Shown here in pieces: positions 24,814-35,051 of a stretch of DNA of 64,000 bases. Source of the stretch: Paraburkholderia sp. BL21I4N1 (GTDB lineage Bacteria > Pseudomonadota > Gammaproteobacteria > Burkholderiales > Burkholderiaceae); the NCBI RefSeq assembly GCF_002973525.1, contig NZ_PVEN01000002.1, positions 1-64,000 on the forward strand, given 5' to 3'. The translations under genes were made by a program, and so were the position numbers. Each line of letters opens with the position of its first letter. Positions within the stretch are counted from its first letter, which is position 1. The notes beneath the pieces are model-generated. The model was given only the letters and a program-made list of their open reading frames with translations. It was not told the DNA's origin and searched no databases.

Positions 24814-26268
24814 ATGGTGGCCGCGAACCGGTCACCGTCTACCGACATGCTCGCGAACCAACTCGCCTCCGATCCTTCCGACGCGCCTGGCCGCGCCGCC
24901 GAAAATCATGCCGCCCGTCGCGCGGCGCTGGCCTGCATGGTGACGCTGGCCGTCGCGCTCGGCATAGGGCGGTTCGCCTTCACGCCGTTGTTGCCGTTGA
25001 TGCTCCACGGCAGCGCGTACGGTCAGCCGCAGATCGATATCCAGCATGGTGGCTGGCTGGCGTCGTTTAACTATGCGGGTTATTTCGTGGGCGCGTTGGC
25101 GTGCGCGGCGCTGCGGCGGGTTGACGCGGCGCACATGGTGCGGGCGGGGCTCGTGCTGACGGTACTGTTGACGCTGGCGATGGGCGTCACGAGTCAGTTC
25201 TGGGTGTGGGCGTTGGTGCGCTTCATCGCCGGCGCGGTGAGTGCGTGGACGTTCGTTTTCGCTTCGCAATGGGGGCTGCGGCGGCTGCACGAGCTCGGCG
25301 CGCATGGGTGGGGCGGGGTGATTTATACGGGGCCGGGCGTGGGGATCGCGGGCACCGGTTTGCTGGTCAGCGCCGCGGGCGGGTTTGGACCCACGGTGGG
25401 ATGGATCGGGTTCGGGTTGATTGCGGCGGTTTTGTCGGCGGTGGTGTGGTCGGTGTTTGGCGGTGCGTCGGGCGGCGGGGCGGTGAATGCGAGTCCGCGG
25501 CCGGGTTCGGTGGCGCATGCCGGGACGCAGCAGGCAGCACCCCAGCACGCGGCAACCCAGCACGCGGCAACCCAGCGCGCAACAACCCAGCGCGCAACAA
25601 CCCAGCACGCAGCAACCCCGCACGCAGCAACTCAACACGCAGCAACTCAACACGCGACAACCCACCCCCTGTCCACCCGCGTCCCACACCGCGCCGACGC
25701 CTTCTGGCTCGTCCTTCTCTACGGCGTGCCCGGCTTCGGCTACATCATCACCGCGACCTTCCTTCCCGTGATCGCGCGTCACGCGTTGCCGGGCTCGTCA
25801 TGGCCCGACCTGTTCTGGCCGATGTTCGGTCTGGCATTGATCGTCGGTGCCTTGCTGGCGGCGCGCTTGCCGCTGCACTGGGACAACCGCACCTTGCTCG
25901 CGGGCTGCTACATCCTGCAGGCCGTCGGCATCGCGCTCGGCATCGTGTGGCCGACCGCCGGCGGCTTCTCGCTCGGCAGTATCCTGATCGGCCTGCCGTT
26001 CACCGCCATCACGCTGTTCGCGATGCGCGAAGCGCGGCACTTGCGCGGCGACCATGCCGCAGGCTTGATGGGCTACGCGACAGCCGCGTACGGCATCGGT
26101 CAGATCATCGGTCCGTTGGTGGCCGCGCCGATCGCCGGGCACACCGGCTCGTTTTCATTGGCCTTGTGGTTGGCGGCGGGCGCCTTGTTGCTCGGCGCGG
26201 TCGGTCTGATCGCGGTGGCGCACTGGCCGCACGGCCGCAGTCGCATGCCCGATTGCGGATGCTCGTGA
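24814..26268 (+). CDS. YbfB/YjiJ-family MFS transporter with central repeat loop
   Basis: A 484-aa inner-membrane major facilitator of the YbfB/YjiJ type, with about 12 predicted helices beginning AACMVTLAVALGIGRFAFTPLLPLML. The family-like GIGRFAFTPLLP and WLASFNYAGYFVGALA motifs are present. Between helices 6 and 7 (about residues 225-290) lies an inserted Gln/His/Ala/Thr-rich stretch made of tandem QHAAT units encoded by a 15-bp minisatellite. It is probably a flexible cytoplasmic loop. The start at 24814 has no strong ribosome binding site; 24847 is an alternative. Likely controlled by the divergent LysR. Substrate unknown. Confidence 0.85.
   Translation: MVAANRSPSTDMLANQLASDPSDAPGRAAENHAARRAALACMVTLAVALGIGRFAFTPLLPLMLHGSAYGQPQIDIQHGGWLASFNYAGYFVGALACAALRRVDAAHMVRAGLVLTVLLTLAMGVTSQFWVWALVRFIAGAVSAWTFVFASQWGLRRLHELGAHGWGGVIYTGPGVGIAGTGLLVSAAGGFGPTVGWIGFGLIAAVLSAVVWSVFGGASGGGAVNASPRPGSVAHAGTQQAAPQHAATQHAATQRATTQRATTQHAATPHAATQHAATQHATTHPLSTRVPHRADAFWLVLLYGVPGFGYIITATFLPVIARHALPGSSWPDLFWPMFGLALIVGALLAARLPLHWDNRTLLAGCYILQAVGIALGIVWPTAGGFSLGSILIGLPFTAITLFAMREARHLRGDHAAGLMGYATAAYGIGQIIGPLVAAPIAGHTGSFSLALWLAAGALLLGAVGLIAVAHWPHGRSRMPDCGCS
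25543..25662 (+). repeat. 15-bp minisatellite, eight units, inside the MFS gene
   Basis: Eight consecutive 15-base units of the form CAGCACGCGGCAACC encode QHAAT, QHAAT, QRATT, QRATT, QHAAT, PHAAT, QHAAT and QHATT; a degenerate unit precedes at 25528. Unit length is a multiple of three, so copy-number change keeps the frame. Confidence 0.9.
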
Positions 26269-26428
26269 TGGCGTGAGAGGGCGGCCAAAAGACAGACGGC
26301 CCGCCTCCAGGGGCGGCGCGAACAACAAGCAACTTGCCGCCCTGCCGAAAGACCAAATTCCCTCGGCACACTAAAATGACCGCTTCCCCGTCATCCCAAC
26401 GCGCCTATCGCCGCGCGCGTCGTTAGCC

Positions 26429-27020
26429 ATGCAACACCTCGCGTCCGACACCTACGCCGGCATCCGCCCCGGAGCGCTCGACGCGCTGATCGCCGCCAAC
26501 CACAGCGGCCACGAACCGGCCTACGGCGAGGACTCCTCGATCAACGCGGTCTGCGATCGTTTGAGCGAACTGTTCCCGACCGACCGCAAAGTGTTCAACG
26601 GCACGGCGGCCGATTCGCGGGCGCTCGCGTCGCCGTGCCAGTCGTATCACCCGGCGATCTGCCATGAACTCGCGCACATCGAAACCGACGAATGCGGCGG
26701 CCCGGCGTTCTTCCTGGGCGGCTCGAAACCGCCGACCGCGCCGACCGCGCCGACCGCGCCGGGCATCGGCGGCAAATGCACACCGGACGCCGGCGCGCGT
26801 TTCGCGAACGCGGCGGCCGCGCTGGGCGTGCATCCGTCGGAGATTACGTGGCGCCTTCGCTAGGCTTCTTCGATAACGACGTCGGGTTGCGCCACGCGCG
26901 CCACGCCAATGCGATGCTCGAATTACAGCAAACGCGGTTGCAGGAAATTCCCGGCGTGAGCATCATGTTTCCGCGAGAATCGAATGCGGTGTTCGCGCAG
27001 TCAGAACGGCTTCCAGCCAG
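26429..27020 (+). pseudogene. ltaE: Decayed low-specificity L-threonine aldolase
   Basis: The first part (MQHLASDTYAGIRPGALDALIAANHSGHEPAYGED, VFNGTAADSRALASPCQSYHPAICHELAHIETDECGGPAFF) is clearly the N-terminus of a PLP-dependent threonine aldolase/beta-eliminating lyase. Then GIGGKCTPD joins directly to AGARFANAAAALGVHPSEITWR, so the segment that normally lies between them is missing, and a stop follows at 26863. Remains of the C-terminal part (VGLRHARHANAMLELQQTRLQEIPGVSIMFPRESNAVFAQ) continue in another frame. The catalytic Lys region is gone. Two deletions and a frameshift make a functional enzyme implausible. Confidence 0.85.
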
Positions 27021-27098
27021 GCCGCGCATACCCATCCGCACCAACCCGAAACACGCAAGACATAAACCGCTACAAAACAAACGAGACGTCCCTCACCC

Positions 27099-27629
27099 AT
27101 GACCGATTACCGATTTTGTCCACGCTGCGCCACGCCGTTGACCGAGCGCGCCGACCCTGAACACGAGGGCGGTCGTATCCGCCAGACCTGTCCCGATGTG
27201 GAGTGCGGCTACGTCCACTGGAACAACCCGCTGCCGGTGGTGGCGGCGATCGTGGAATATGAAGGCAAGATTCTGCTGGCGCGCAACGCCGCGTGGCCGG
27301 AGGGCATGTTCGCGCTGATTACCGGCTTCCTCGAAAACGGCGAGACGCCGGAGGAGGGCATCGCCCGTGAAGTACTCGAGGAGACTTCGCTGCACGCGGA
27401 AACGGTCGAGTTGATCGGCGTGTACGAATTCATCCGCAAGAACGAGTTGATCATTGCGTATCACGTGAAGGCGTACGGCACGGTTGCGCTGTCGCCGGAA
27501 TTGCTCGAATACCGGCTGGTCGAACCGGCGAAATTGCGGCCGTGGCGCGCGGGCACCGGCCAGGCGCTCGGCGAATGGATGCGGCGGCGCGGCCTGCCGT
27601 TCGAGTTTGTAGAAAAGCCGGGGCAGTGA
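27099..27629 (+). CDS. Zinc-ribbon NUDIX hydrolase (NADH pyrophosphatase-like)
   Basis: A 176-aa protein. The N-terminus is a zinc ribbon (CPRCATPLTE ... CPDVECGY), followed by PLPVVAAIVEYEGKILLARNAAWPEG and a complete Nudix box GFLENGETPEEGIAREVLEETSL. The architecture resembles the C-terminal half of NudC, but the protein is shorter and lacks the NudC N-terminal domain and SQPWPFP motif, so the substrate is open. It is followed 56 bases later by the thioesterase gene and may lead that operon. Confidence 0.87.
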   Translation: MTDYRFCPRCATPLTERADPEHEGGRIRQTCPDVECGYVHWNNPLPVVAAIVEYEGKILLARNAAWPEGMFALITGFLENGETPEEGIAREVLEETSLHAETVELIGVYEFIRKNELIIAYHVKAYGTVALSPELLEYRLVEPAKLRPWRAGTGQALGEWMRRRGLPFEFVEKPGQ

Positions 27630-27685
27630 ACCACGGCCGCAAGACGCAGAGACATCGTTAATCAATCAACCACCCGCACGCCACG

Positions 27686-28135
27686 ATGAACAAACCCGCT
27701 CCCGCCGCGCGCAGCGCCTACCCGCATTTCCTGCCGATCACCACGCGCTGGATGGACAACGACGTCTACGGTCACGTGAACAACGTCGTCTACTACAGCT
27801 ACTTCGACACCGTCGTGAACGAGTATCTGATCCGCGCGGGCGTGCTGGATTTCGAGCATGGCGCGACGATCGGGCTGGTGGTCGAAACGCATTGCAACTA
27901 CTTCGCGCCGCTGGTGTTTCCCGAGCGGGTCGACGCGGGCTTGCGAGTGGTGCGGCTCGGCACGTCGAGCGTGCGTTACGAAGTCGGACTCTTCAAGGAG
28001 GGCGAGGCGGAGCCCGCCGCGCAAGGCCATTTCGTGCATGTCTATGTGGATCGTGTCACGCGCCGTCCGGTCACGCTGCCCGCCGACTTGCGCGCGGCGC
28101 TCGCGCCGTTGAGCGTCGCGGCGCAGGCGGATTAG
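27686..28135 (+). CDS. Acyl-CoA thioesterase (4HBT/YbgC-like)
   Basis: A 149-aa hot-dog-fold thioesterase. It has the signature [28 protein letters not shown], with the Asp and His-Val-Asn-Asn of the YbgC/4-hydroxybenzoyl-CoA thioesterase group. It would hydrolyse an acyl- or aryl-CoA ester in the cytosol. The stop is 4 bases before the GTG start of the permease gene, so it is in the ABC transporter operon. This suggests the imported compound may be metabolised as a CoA ester; inferred. Confidence 0.85.
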   Translation: MNKPAPAARSAYPHFLPITTRWMDNDVYGHVNNVVYYSYFDTVVNEYLIRAGVLDFEHGATIGLVVETHCNYFAPLVFPERVDAGLRVVRLGTSSVRYEVGLFKEGEAEPAAQGHFVHVYVDRVTRRPVTLPADLRAALAPLSVAAQAD

Positions 28136-28139
28136 GCGC

Positions 28140-29078
28140 GTGCAGTCGCTCGTCATCAATCTGCTCAACGGCGTCAGTTACGGCTTGCTGCTGTTCATGC
28201 TGTCGGCCGGATTGACGCTGATTTTCAGCATGCTCGGCGTGCTGAATTTCGCGCACGCGAGTTTCTACATGCTTGGCGCTTACGTCGGTTTCTCGGTGGC
28301 GGCGCGCGCCGGGTTCTGGAGCGCGCTGGTGATCGCGCCGCTCATCGTCGGTCTGATCGGCGCGGCGCTGGAGCGTTGGCTGTTGCGCCGCGTGCGTGGC
28401 CACGGCCATCTCGCGGAGTTGCTGCTGACCTTTGGCGCGGCGTATCTGCTTGGTGAACTGGTCAAGCTCGGCTGGGGACTGAGCCCGCTTTCCGCGACGG
28501 TGCCGGCGGTCCTCGATGGTCCCTTGTTCACCGTCTACGGCGCCGCGTTCGCGCGTTACCGGGCGTTCATGATGGTGGTGTCGCTGGCCATGCTCGCCGT
28601 GCTTTATGCGGTGCTGCGCGTGTCGAAGGCGGGGTTGATCGTGCGCGCCGCACTCACGCACGCGAACGCCGTCGAAGCGCTCGGTCACAACGTGCCGCGC
28701 GTGTTCACCGGCGTGTTCGCGGCCGGCACGGCGCTCGCCGCGCTGGCCGGCGTGATCGGCGCGCCGCTGTTCGTGATCGAACCGTCGATGGCGGAATCGC
28801 TCGGCTCGATCGTGTTCGTGGTGGTCGTGATCGGCGGCCTGGGCTCGTTGAGCGGGGCGCTGGCGGCATCGCTGCTGGTGGGCTGTGTGCAGACTTTCGC
28901 CGTGGCCACCGATGTGTCGTTGGGCGATGCGCTGTCGGTGGTCGGCGCGTCGTTGCCGCCGCAATGGGAAGCGCTGACGCTCGCGCAACTCGCGCCGCTG
29001 ATTCCGTATCTGCTACTTGTCGCAATGCTGGCGTTGCGCCCGCGCGGGATGATTGGACGGCGTGACGATCATGCGTGA
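28140..29078 (+). CDS. Branched-chain-type ABC transporter permease (LivH family)
   Basis: A 312-aa inner-membrane permease of the LivH family with about eight hydrophobic segments. Family motifs are LLNGVSYGLLLFMLSAGLTLIFSMLGVLNFAHASFYMLGAYVG near the N-terminus and the cytoplasmic loop ALGHNVPRVFTGVFAAGTALAALAG. The start is GTG, four bases after the thioesterase stop. The stop overlaps the next permease by 8 bases. Substrate unknown; in related systems it is an aromatic or branched amino or carboxylic acid. Confidence 0.9.
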   Translation: MQSLVINLLNGVSYGLLLFMLSAGLTLIFSMLGVLNFAHASFYMLGAYVGFSVAARAGFWSALVIAPLIVGLIGAALERWLLRRVRGHGHLAELLLTFGAAYLLGELVKLGWGLSPLSATVPAVLDGPLFTVYGAAFARYRAFMMVVSLAMLAVLYAVLRVSKAGLIVRAALTHANAVEALGHNVPRVFTGVFAAGTALAALAGVIGAPLFVIEPSMAESLGSIVFVVVVIGGLGSLSGALAASLLVGCVQTFAVATDVSLGDALSVVGASLPPQWEALTLAQLAPLIPYLLLVAMLALRPRGMIGRRDDHA

Positions 29079-30311
29079 AATGCGGAAATCGGCACCCTGG
29101 CTAGCGCTCATCCTGCTGCTGGCCATTCCGCCATTCGTCTGGCCGCAAAGCTGGCTGCTCGCCTATCTTGCGCAGACCGCGACGATGATCGTGTTCGCGC
29201 TCTCCTACAACCTGCTGCTCGGCGCAACCGGATTGCTGTCGTTCGGTCAGGCCGCGTACTCCGGTCTCGGCGCGTTGATCGCCGCGCACGTGTTCAATGC
29301 GCTGGGCGTGCCGCTCGTGCTGCTGCCGTTGATCGGCGGTATCGGCGGCGCGCTGTGCGGGATGCTGGTCGGTTTCGTGTCGACACGCCGCGCGGGCACG
29401 GCCTTCGCGATGATCACGCTCGGCCTCGGCGAACTCGTGGCGGCGGCCGCGTGGACGCTGCCCGACTGGTTCGGCGGCGAAGCGGGCGTGGCGATCGACC
29501 GTGCGAGCGGCCCGTTGCTGGGAAGCTGGAGCTTCGGCCCGGCGCGCGAAGCCTACGCGCTGATCGCCATCTGGTGTTGTCTGGCGTGCGCCGCGATGTT
29601 TGCATTGTCACGCACGCCGTTCATGCGGCTCGCTAACGCCGTGCGCGATAATCCGGCGCGTGCTGCCGCGATCGGCTGTTATCCGCGTCGCGTCCGTTAC
29701 GGCGTGGTGGTGCTGTCGGCGTTTTTCGCGGGCATCGCGGGGACGCTGAGCCTGATCAACGTCGAACTGGTATCGACGGAAAGCGTCGGTATGCTGCGCT
29801 CGGGCGCGGTGCTGATCGCCACGGTGATCGGCGGTACGGCAGCGTTCTTCGGACCGGTAGCGGGTGCGGTCGTGCTGACCTTTTTCAGCGTCGTGGTGGC
29901 GAGCGTTACGCGGGCGTGGCTGTTCTATCTGGGGCTGTTGTTTGTCGTGATCGTGGTGATGTCGCCGGATGGTCTCGCCGGCTTCGCGCAGCGACACACG
30001 ACGCGGATCGCGACGCACGGTTGGCGTGCGTGCCGCGCGGCCTACGCGTGGGGCGTGATTGCCGCGTTGTTATGGATCGCGGCAATCGTGCTCGCGGTGC
30101 AATGGGCGTATGCCGTGCAATTCGGTGCGGATGACGGGGCGGTGTCGAATGTCGCGGGCTTGTGGCTGCCGGTGGTTTCGTCGCCGTTCCGGCTTGGCGT
30201 CGTGCTGTCGATGCTGGCCGTGCCGGGCGCCATCGCGGCGCGTTACGCGATTCGTGCGCAGGCACGTCTCGCGAGGCCGGCGGCCGAGATGCGTGTCATC
30301 GGAGAGGCGCG

Positions 30312-30315
<4 letters not shown>
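29071..30315 (+). CDS. Branched-chain-type ABC transporter permease (LivM family)
   Basis: A 414-aa second permease of the transporter. It shows the LivM pattern: ALSYNLLLGATGLLSFGQAAYSGLGALIAAH, the loop NPARAAAIGCYPRRVRYGVVVLSAFFAGIAGTL and a later SVGMLRSGAVLIATVIGGTA. The C-terminal ~90 residues add an extra hydrophobic segment and a basic tail, longer than typical LivM. The ATG at 29071 overlaps the LivH stop by 8 bases, and the gene overlaps the ATPase start by 4 bases. Confidence 0.9.
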
Positions 30316-31150
<835 letters not shown>

Positions 31151-31154
<4 letters not shown>

Positions 31155-31864
31155 CCGCCTTGCTCGACATCCGTAGACTCAACGCGTGGTATGGCGCCAG
31201 CCAGGCGCTGCACGGCGTCACGCTGCGCGTCGAGGCGGGCGAGGTACTCGCGCTGGTCGGCCGTAACGGCTCGGGGCGCTCGACGCTGGCCCGCGCGCTG
31301 ATGGGCCTCGTGCGCAGCGAGGGCGAGGCCAGTTTCGCGGGCCGCTCGCTCGACGGCTTGCGGACCTTCGAGATTGCGCGTCTGGGGCTCGGTTACGTGC
31401 CGGAACATCGCGACGTCTTTCCCACGTTGAGCGTCCACGAGAATCTGCAACTCGGCGTGGCGCCGCGCATGCGCAATCGCACGCCGCGTTTCACCTTCGA
31501 CGATGCCTACGAACTGTTCCCCGTGCTGCGCGAACGCCGGCGCACACGCGCTGGCGCGCTGTCGGGCGGTGAGCAGCAGATGCTGACGCTGGCTCGCGCG
31601 CTGCTCGGCGATCCCGATCTGCTGCTGATCGACGAACCCGGCGAAGGGCTGGCGAGCCTCGTGATGGGTCAGGTCGCCGCGTGTCTGCGCAGATTGCGCG
31701 AGCGCGGCGTGGCGATGTTGCTGATCGAGCAGCGGCTCGTGATCGCGCGCGATATCGCTAGCCGCGTGGCCGTCATGGGGCATGGGGAGATCGTGTTCGA
31801 TGCGTCGCTCGATTCTTTTTTGACGCGCGCCGATGTCATGCAGGAATGGCTCGGCGTGGGTTGA
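31151..31864 (+). CDS. Branched-chain-type ABC transporter ATPase (LivF family) with Arg in Walker A
   Basis: A 237-aa second ATP-binding subunit, last gene of the operon. It shows LivF traits: VLALVGRNGSGRST, ARLGLGYVPEHRDVFPTLSVHENLQLG, signature LSGGEQQMLTLARAL and Walker B LLLIDEPGEGLASL. The Walker A Lys is replaced by Arg (Arg43 of GRNGSGRST), which could weaken ATP binding or be a subfamily trait. The remaining motifs, including the switch region LLIEQRLVIA, look intact. No solute-binding protein gene is found next to the operon. Confidence 0.9.
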
Positions 31865-32007
31865 ACGAGCGCCCGCGTCAGCCTGGCGGCGGTCGTTTCA
31901 AAGCACGAGCCATCGGATTCAAATGGCAGCGCCGTACTCGCCGCAATGAAAATTCCGCGGACACGCCTTGTCTCTTCGCCCGCCGTCATTCTCAATCCGA
32001 TCGAGGG

Positions 32008-32946
32008 TCATCCTGTCGCTGGCACTTTGCCCTGAGCTGCCGGGCGGCTCTTCACATGATCGATGAACGCGCGCAGCTTCGGCATGATCTGCCGGCGGCT
32101 GGGATAGTAGAGAAACACGCCCGGTGTCACCGGCGCGAATTGCGCCAGCACCTGCACGAGTTGGCCGGTTCGCAATCGTTCGGCGGCCATCGGCTCGGGT
32201 AGCTGGGCAAGGCCCATGCCTTCGATCGCACCGCCCAGCATGGTCGGAAAATCATTGGCGATGAGCGGGCCGGATACGGCGATCTCGATCGTCTGGCCGT
32301 GGTCGTTGAAGGACCAGAGCGCGAGCGCGCCGCTGGATTGCCGCCACCGCAAACAGGCGTGCTGGCGTAGATCGTCGGTGTGTTGCGGCGCGCCGTGCGC
32401 CGCGAGGTAATCGGGGCTGCCGACGACGACAAGACGAAGCGGCGGCGTCAACGGCACGGCGACCATGTCGGCGTCGAGGAACTGACCCATCCGGATCCCG
32501 GCGTCGAATCCTTCCGCGGCAAGATCGATCAGTTCCTTGTTGGCGGCAATCTCCACTTCGACCTCGGGATACGCCTGGCAGAAAGACGCGATCAGCGGTT
32601 CGAGCAAGATGGGCAACACCGCGCGCGGCACGGAAAGCCGCAACAGTCCGGTAGGCCGCTGACCGAATCCGCGCGCCACCTCGCTCGCGGCAACGAGCTC
32701 TTCGAAAGCGGGCTTGGCGTGCGCCAGAAACCGCTCGCCGGCCTCGGTCAGGCCGACACTGCGCGTGGTGCGGATGAAGAGCGCTGCGCCGATGCGCGCC
32801 TCAAGCACACGCACCGTCTGGCTAACGGCCGAGGGCGTCACCCCGAGCTCCGCGGCGGCCCGGCGAAAGCTGCGATGCTGGGCGACGCTCAGGAATACCT
32901 CCACACCATCGAGCGCGCCTTGTCTGACTGTGAAGTTCTGCTTCAT
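32008..32946 (-). CDS. LysR-family transcriptional regulator
   Basis: A 312-aa LysR regulator. The helix-turn-helix is VAQHRSFRRAAAELGVTPSAVSQTVRVLEARIGAALFIRTTRSVGLTEAG. The effector domain follows from LLRLSVPRAVLPILLEPLIASF. It belongs to the CrgA/DsdC-like group with GVFLYYPSRRQIMPKLRAFIDH near the C-terminus. It is divergent from a small membrane protein gene 132 bases away, which is its probable target. Confidence 0.9.
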   Translation of the reverse strand: MKQNFTVRQGALDGVEVFLSVAQHRSFRRAAAELGVTPSAVSQTVRVLEARIGAALFIRTTRSVGLTEAGERFLAHAKPAFEELVAASEVARGFGQRPTGLLRLSVPRAVLPILLEPLIASFCQAYPEVEVEIAANKELIDLAAEGFDAGIRMGQFLDADMVAVPLTPPLRLVVVGSPDYLAAHGAPQHTDDLRQHACLRWRQSSGALALWSFNDHGQTIEIAVSGPLIANDFPTMLGGAIEGMGLAQLPEPMAAERLRTGQLVQVLAQFAPVTPGVFLYYPSRRQIMPKLRAFIDHVKSRPAAQGKVPATG

Positions 32947-33078
32947 AGCCCGTCAACATTGTGATGAATAGTCGGTCGAGAGAGGCCATGGTACACCTGT
33001 GTCTGCGGATGAGAAGTCGTGCCGGCCGGCCTCTTTCGTGTCCTTCAACGCGCCGGACAACACCTGACAGGAGGCTTC

Positions 33079-33582
33079 ATGCCACCGGAAATTCTCTTCC
33101 CGTTGCATCTCGCGCTGGGGTATGTCGCCGGGCTGCTTTGTTTCCGCGTGTACGTCTGGCCGAGGCTCAAATCGATGGACGCTTTCGATGCGCAACGCGC
33201 TATCGCCACCTTCCACAGTTTCCGTTTTTTTGGGCTGGCGTTTATTCTGCCGGGCGTGGTCGGCCCGCATCTGCCTGCGAGTTTCGCCGTGTCCGCCGCT
33301 TACGGCGACTTCGCAACGGGCGTGCTGGCGATGCTGGCGTTATTGACGGCACGCAGAGCCGCGCTGTTCTGGTTGTTCGTCGTGGCGTTTAATGTTGTTG
33401 GCGTGACGGATCTGATCCTCGACTATTACCGTGCGATTCAGGCCGGTCTTCCGGCGCACGCCGGTGAGTTGGGTGCGATGTACGCGATTCCGATTATCTA
33501 TGTGCCGCTGCTGATGATCACGCATGTCGCCGCGTTTTATCTGCTGCTGCGGTCGCAGCCGAAGGTGGTGCGGAGTTTTTGA
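33079..33582 (+). CDS. Multi-pass membrane protein of unknown function
   Basis: A 167-aa protein with four to five predicted transmembrane segments (LHLALGYVAGLLCFRVYVW, FFGLAFILPGVVGPHLPASF, ATGVLAMLALLTARR, ALFWLFVVAFNVVGVTDLILDYY, AIPIIYVPLLMITHVAAFYLLL). The ATG at 33079 has a strong CAGGAGG site 7-8 bases before it. No catalytic motif. The divergent LysR at 32946 probably regulates it. Confidence 0.75.
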   Translation: MPPEILFPLHLALGYVAGLLCFRVYVWPRLKSMDAFDAQRAIATFHSFRFFGLAFILPGVVGPHLPASFAVSAAYGDFATGVLAMLALLTARRAALFWLFVVAFNVVGVTDLILDYYRAIQAGLPAHAGELGAMYAIPIIYVPLLMITHVAAFYLLLRSQPKVVRSF

Positions 33583-33769
33583 AGTTGGCTTGGGTCATGA
33601 TTGAAGAGACATGACTTCATGTCCGCGCCTCGGTCTGACCATGCCAGCATCGTGTGGAATTGATACCCGGATTGGCACGGGTGGTGGCAGGTGAGTGCGT
33701 GTGGCAACATCGCGATGATTTTCAAATCACGTCTGGCCTGGCGTCGGCCTCCACACCTCAGGAGCACTC

Positions 33770-34144
33770 ATGTTCGACCACGTTAAATTCGGTGTCAGCG
33801 ACTATGCAGCGAGCAAGGCGTTCTTCGTCAAGGCACTCGAACCGATCGGCGTAGCGGTTGTTTCGGAGGGGGCGCCGGCATACGGTGTCGAACTCAGCCC
33901 GCCGGGAAAGGCATCGTTGTGCCTGTTCCAGACCGAGGAGAAGCCGGCGCATCTTCACCTGGCGTTCACGGCCGATAACCGCCGGCAAGTCGACGCTTTC
34001 TATCGCGGGGCGCTGGAAGCGGGCGGTAAAGATAATGGCGCGCCCGGTCTGCGTCCGCGCTATCACGCGAACTACTATGCCGCCTTTGTGATTGCTCCGG
34101 ACGGGCACAATATCGAGGTGGTTTGTCACCAGGCCGAGGCTTGA
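33770..34144 (+). CDS. VOC/glyoxalase-superfamily protein
   Basis: A 124-aa single-module vicinal-oxygen-chelate protein. Conserved metal-site positions are visible: His4 (MFDHVKFGVSDYAASKAFF), HLHLAF in the middle and a C-terminal DGHNIEVVCH with Glu. Members act as lyases, dioxygenases or resistance proteins, and the substrate cannot be read here. A CAGGAGCAC site precedes the ATG. It stands alone, just left of the AT-richer cassette. Confidence 0.83.
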   Translation: MFDHVKFGVSDYAASKAFFVKALEPIGVAVVSEGAPAYGVELSPPGKASLCLFQTEEKPAHLHLAFTADNRRQVDAFYRGALEAGGKDNGAPGLRPRYHANYYAAFVIAPDGHNIEVVCHQAEA

Positions 34145-34406
34145 AGCCGGGACCGCTAAAAAATGTCCATCTGAATAACCCCGGCTCCGTTGCAATGGCG
34201 CGTCATGGAAAGACGTTTTGATGCGTTGCCCCCAATACGTAATTGTGAATGAATTACACTGCTTCACCCCTCTCCCCCGTGAGGCGAATTTTAATGCGTT
34301 TTGCATAAATGTTGGGACGAGCCTAAAAGAAATGGCGCGGAAAAGCTGCGTCGCCGGCGGAAAGGGGGCCACGGAAGATAATTCACAGAAAAGCGAGTTG
34401 GAGCCA

Positions 34407-35051
34407 ATGTCCATATTCCTCAGCAATCAAGTTGTACCCTTTTGCCTGCGCGACGCGCGTCTCGATGAATCACTGGTTCACGAGATCATTGACGATATAC
34501 CCGAGGCCGATTTTGAAGCACTGCAGGGTCTGCTTTGCGATATTCTTAAAGGCGAGTCGGTGGCCGGAAAAGTCAGTGTACGGGATCCCGCCACGCGCGC
34601 GGCGGCGCCGCTTCACAGCATCATCTACAACGGTGGGAGGGCTGGCAACGCGGGCGTCGCAGTCGTGTCGTTCAGCTTTTCGAACGCCGCCGAACAGAGT
34701 TTGTTCGCGATATTTGGCTTGATCGCGGCAACGGCCTCCGGCCAACTGTCGTTCAGCAATGCAAGCGACGCCTATACGGTATTCAGAGGTCTCTGGAGCA
34801 GTCTTTCTGCTTTGCGTTCCCCCCAGGACGATGATGCCATTGCGATCATCCGGTCTTTGGGCGTTCTTAAAACGAAAGGCAATAAGCAGTCGACAAATTT
34901 ACAGATCGAAGCTGAAACCGGCCTGCCTTCTCAGGCGGTGGCTAATGCGCTTCAGTCGCTTGAACAACGCAGGGTAATACTTTGCACCTCGTGGGGTGGC
35001 CAAAGCAACCATTACGCTCACCCGGCCAACCTCTGGGAGATCAAGCTCTAA
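34407..35051 (+). CDS. Winged-helix protein of unknown family (cassette gene 1)
   Basis: A 214-aa protein that I do not recognise. The N-terminal half (DESLVHEIIDDIPEADFEALQGLLCDIL) is helical and acidic. Residues ~85-135 are hydrophobic and Ser/Ala-rich. The C-terminal ~70 residues (AIAIIRSLG, NLQIEAETGLPSQAVANALQSLEQRRVIL, SWGGQSNHYAHP, NLWEI) fold plausibly as a winged helix. The ATG at 34407 is chosen for a GGAG 6 bases upstream; the longer frame from 34218 lacks one. Its stop is directly followed by the next ATG (TAAATGG), so the two genes are co-translated. Base composition is visibly AT-richer than the flanks. A regulator or adaptor of the HExxH partner is inferred. The 262 bases upstream hold no gene. 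Confidence 0.7.
   Translation: MSIFLSNQVVPFCLRDARLDESLVHEIIDDIPEADFEALQGLLCDILKGESVAGKVSVRDPATRAAAPLHSIIYNGGRAGNAGVAVVSFSFSNAAEQSLFAIFGLIAATASGQLSFSNASDAYTVFRGLWSSLSALRSPQDDDAIAIIRSLGVLKTKGNKQSTNLQIEAETGLPSQAVANALQSLEQRRVILCTSWGGQSNHYAHPANLWEIKL

Noticed and set aside
25367..25687. Minus-strand pentapeptide-repeat-like protein (ELLRA/GLLRA repeats)
   Set aside because: It is the antisense of the 15-bp minisatellite in the MFS gene; periodicity comes from the DNA repeat, not from a real pentapeptide protein.
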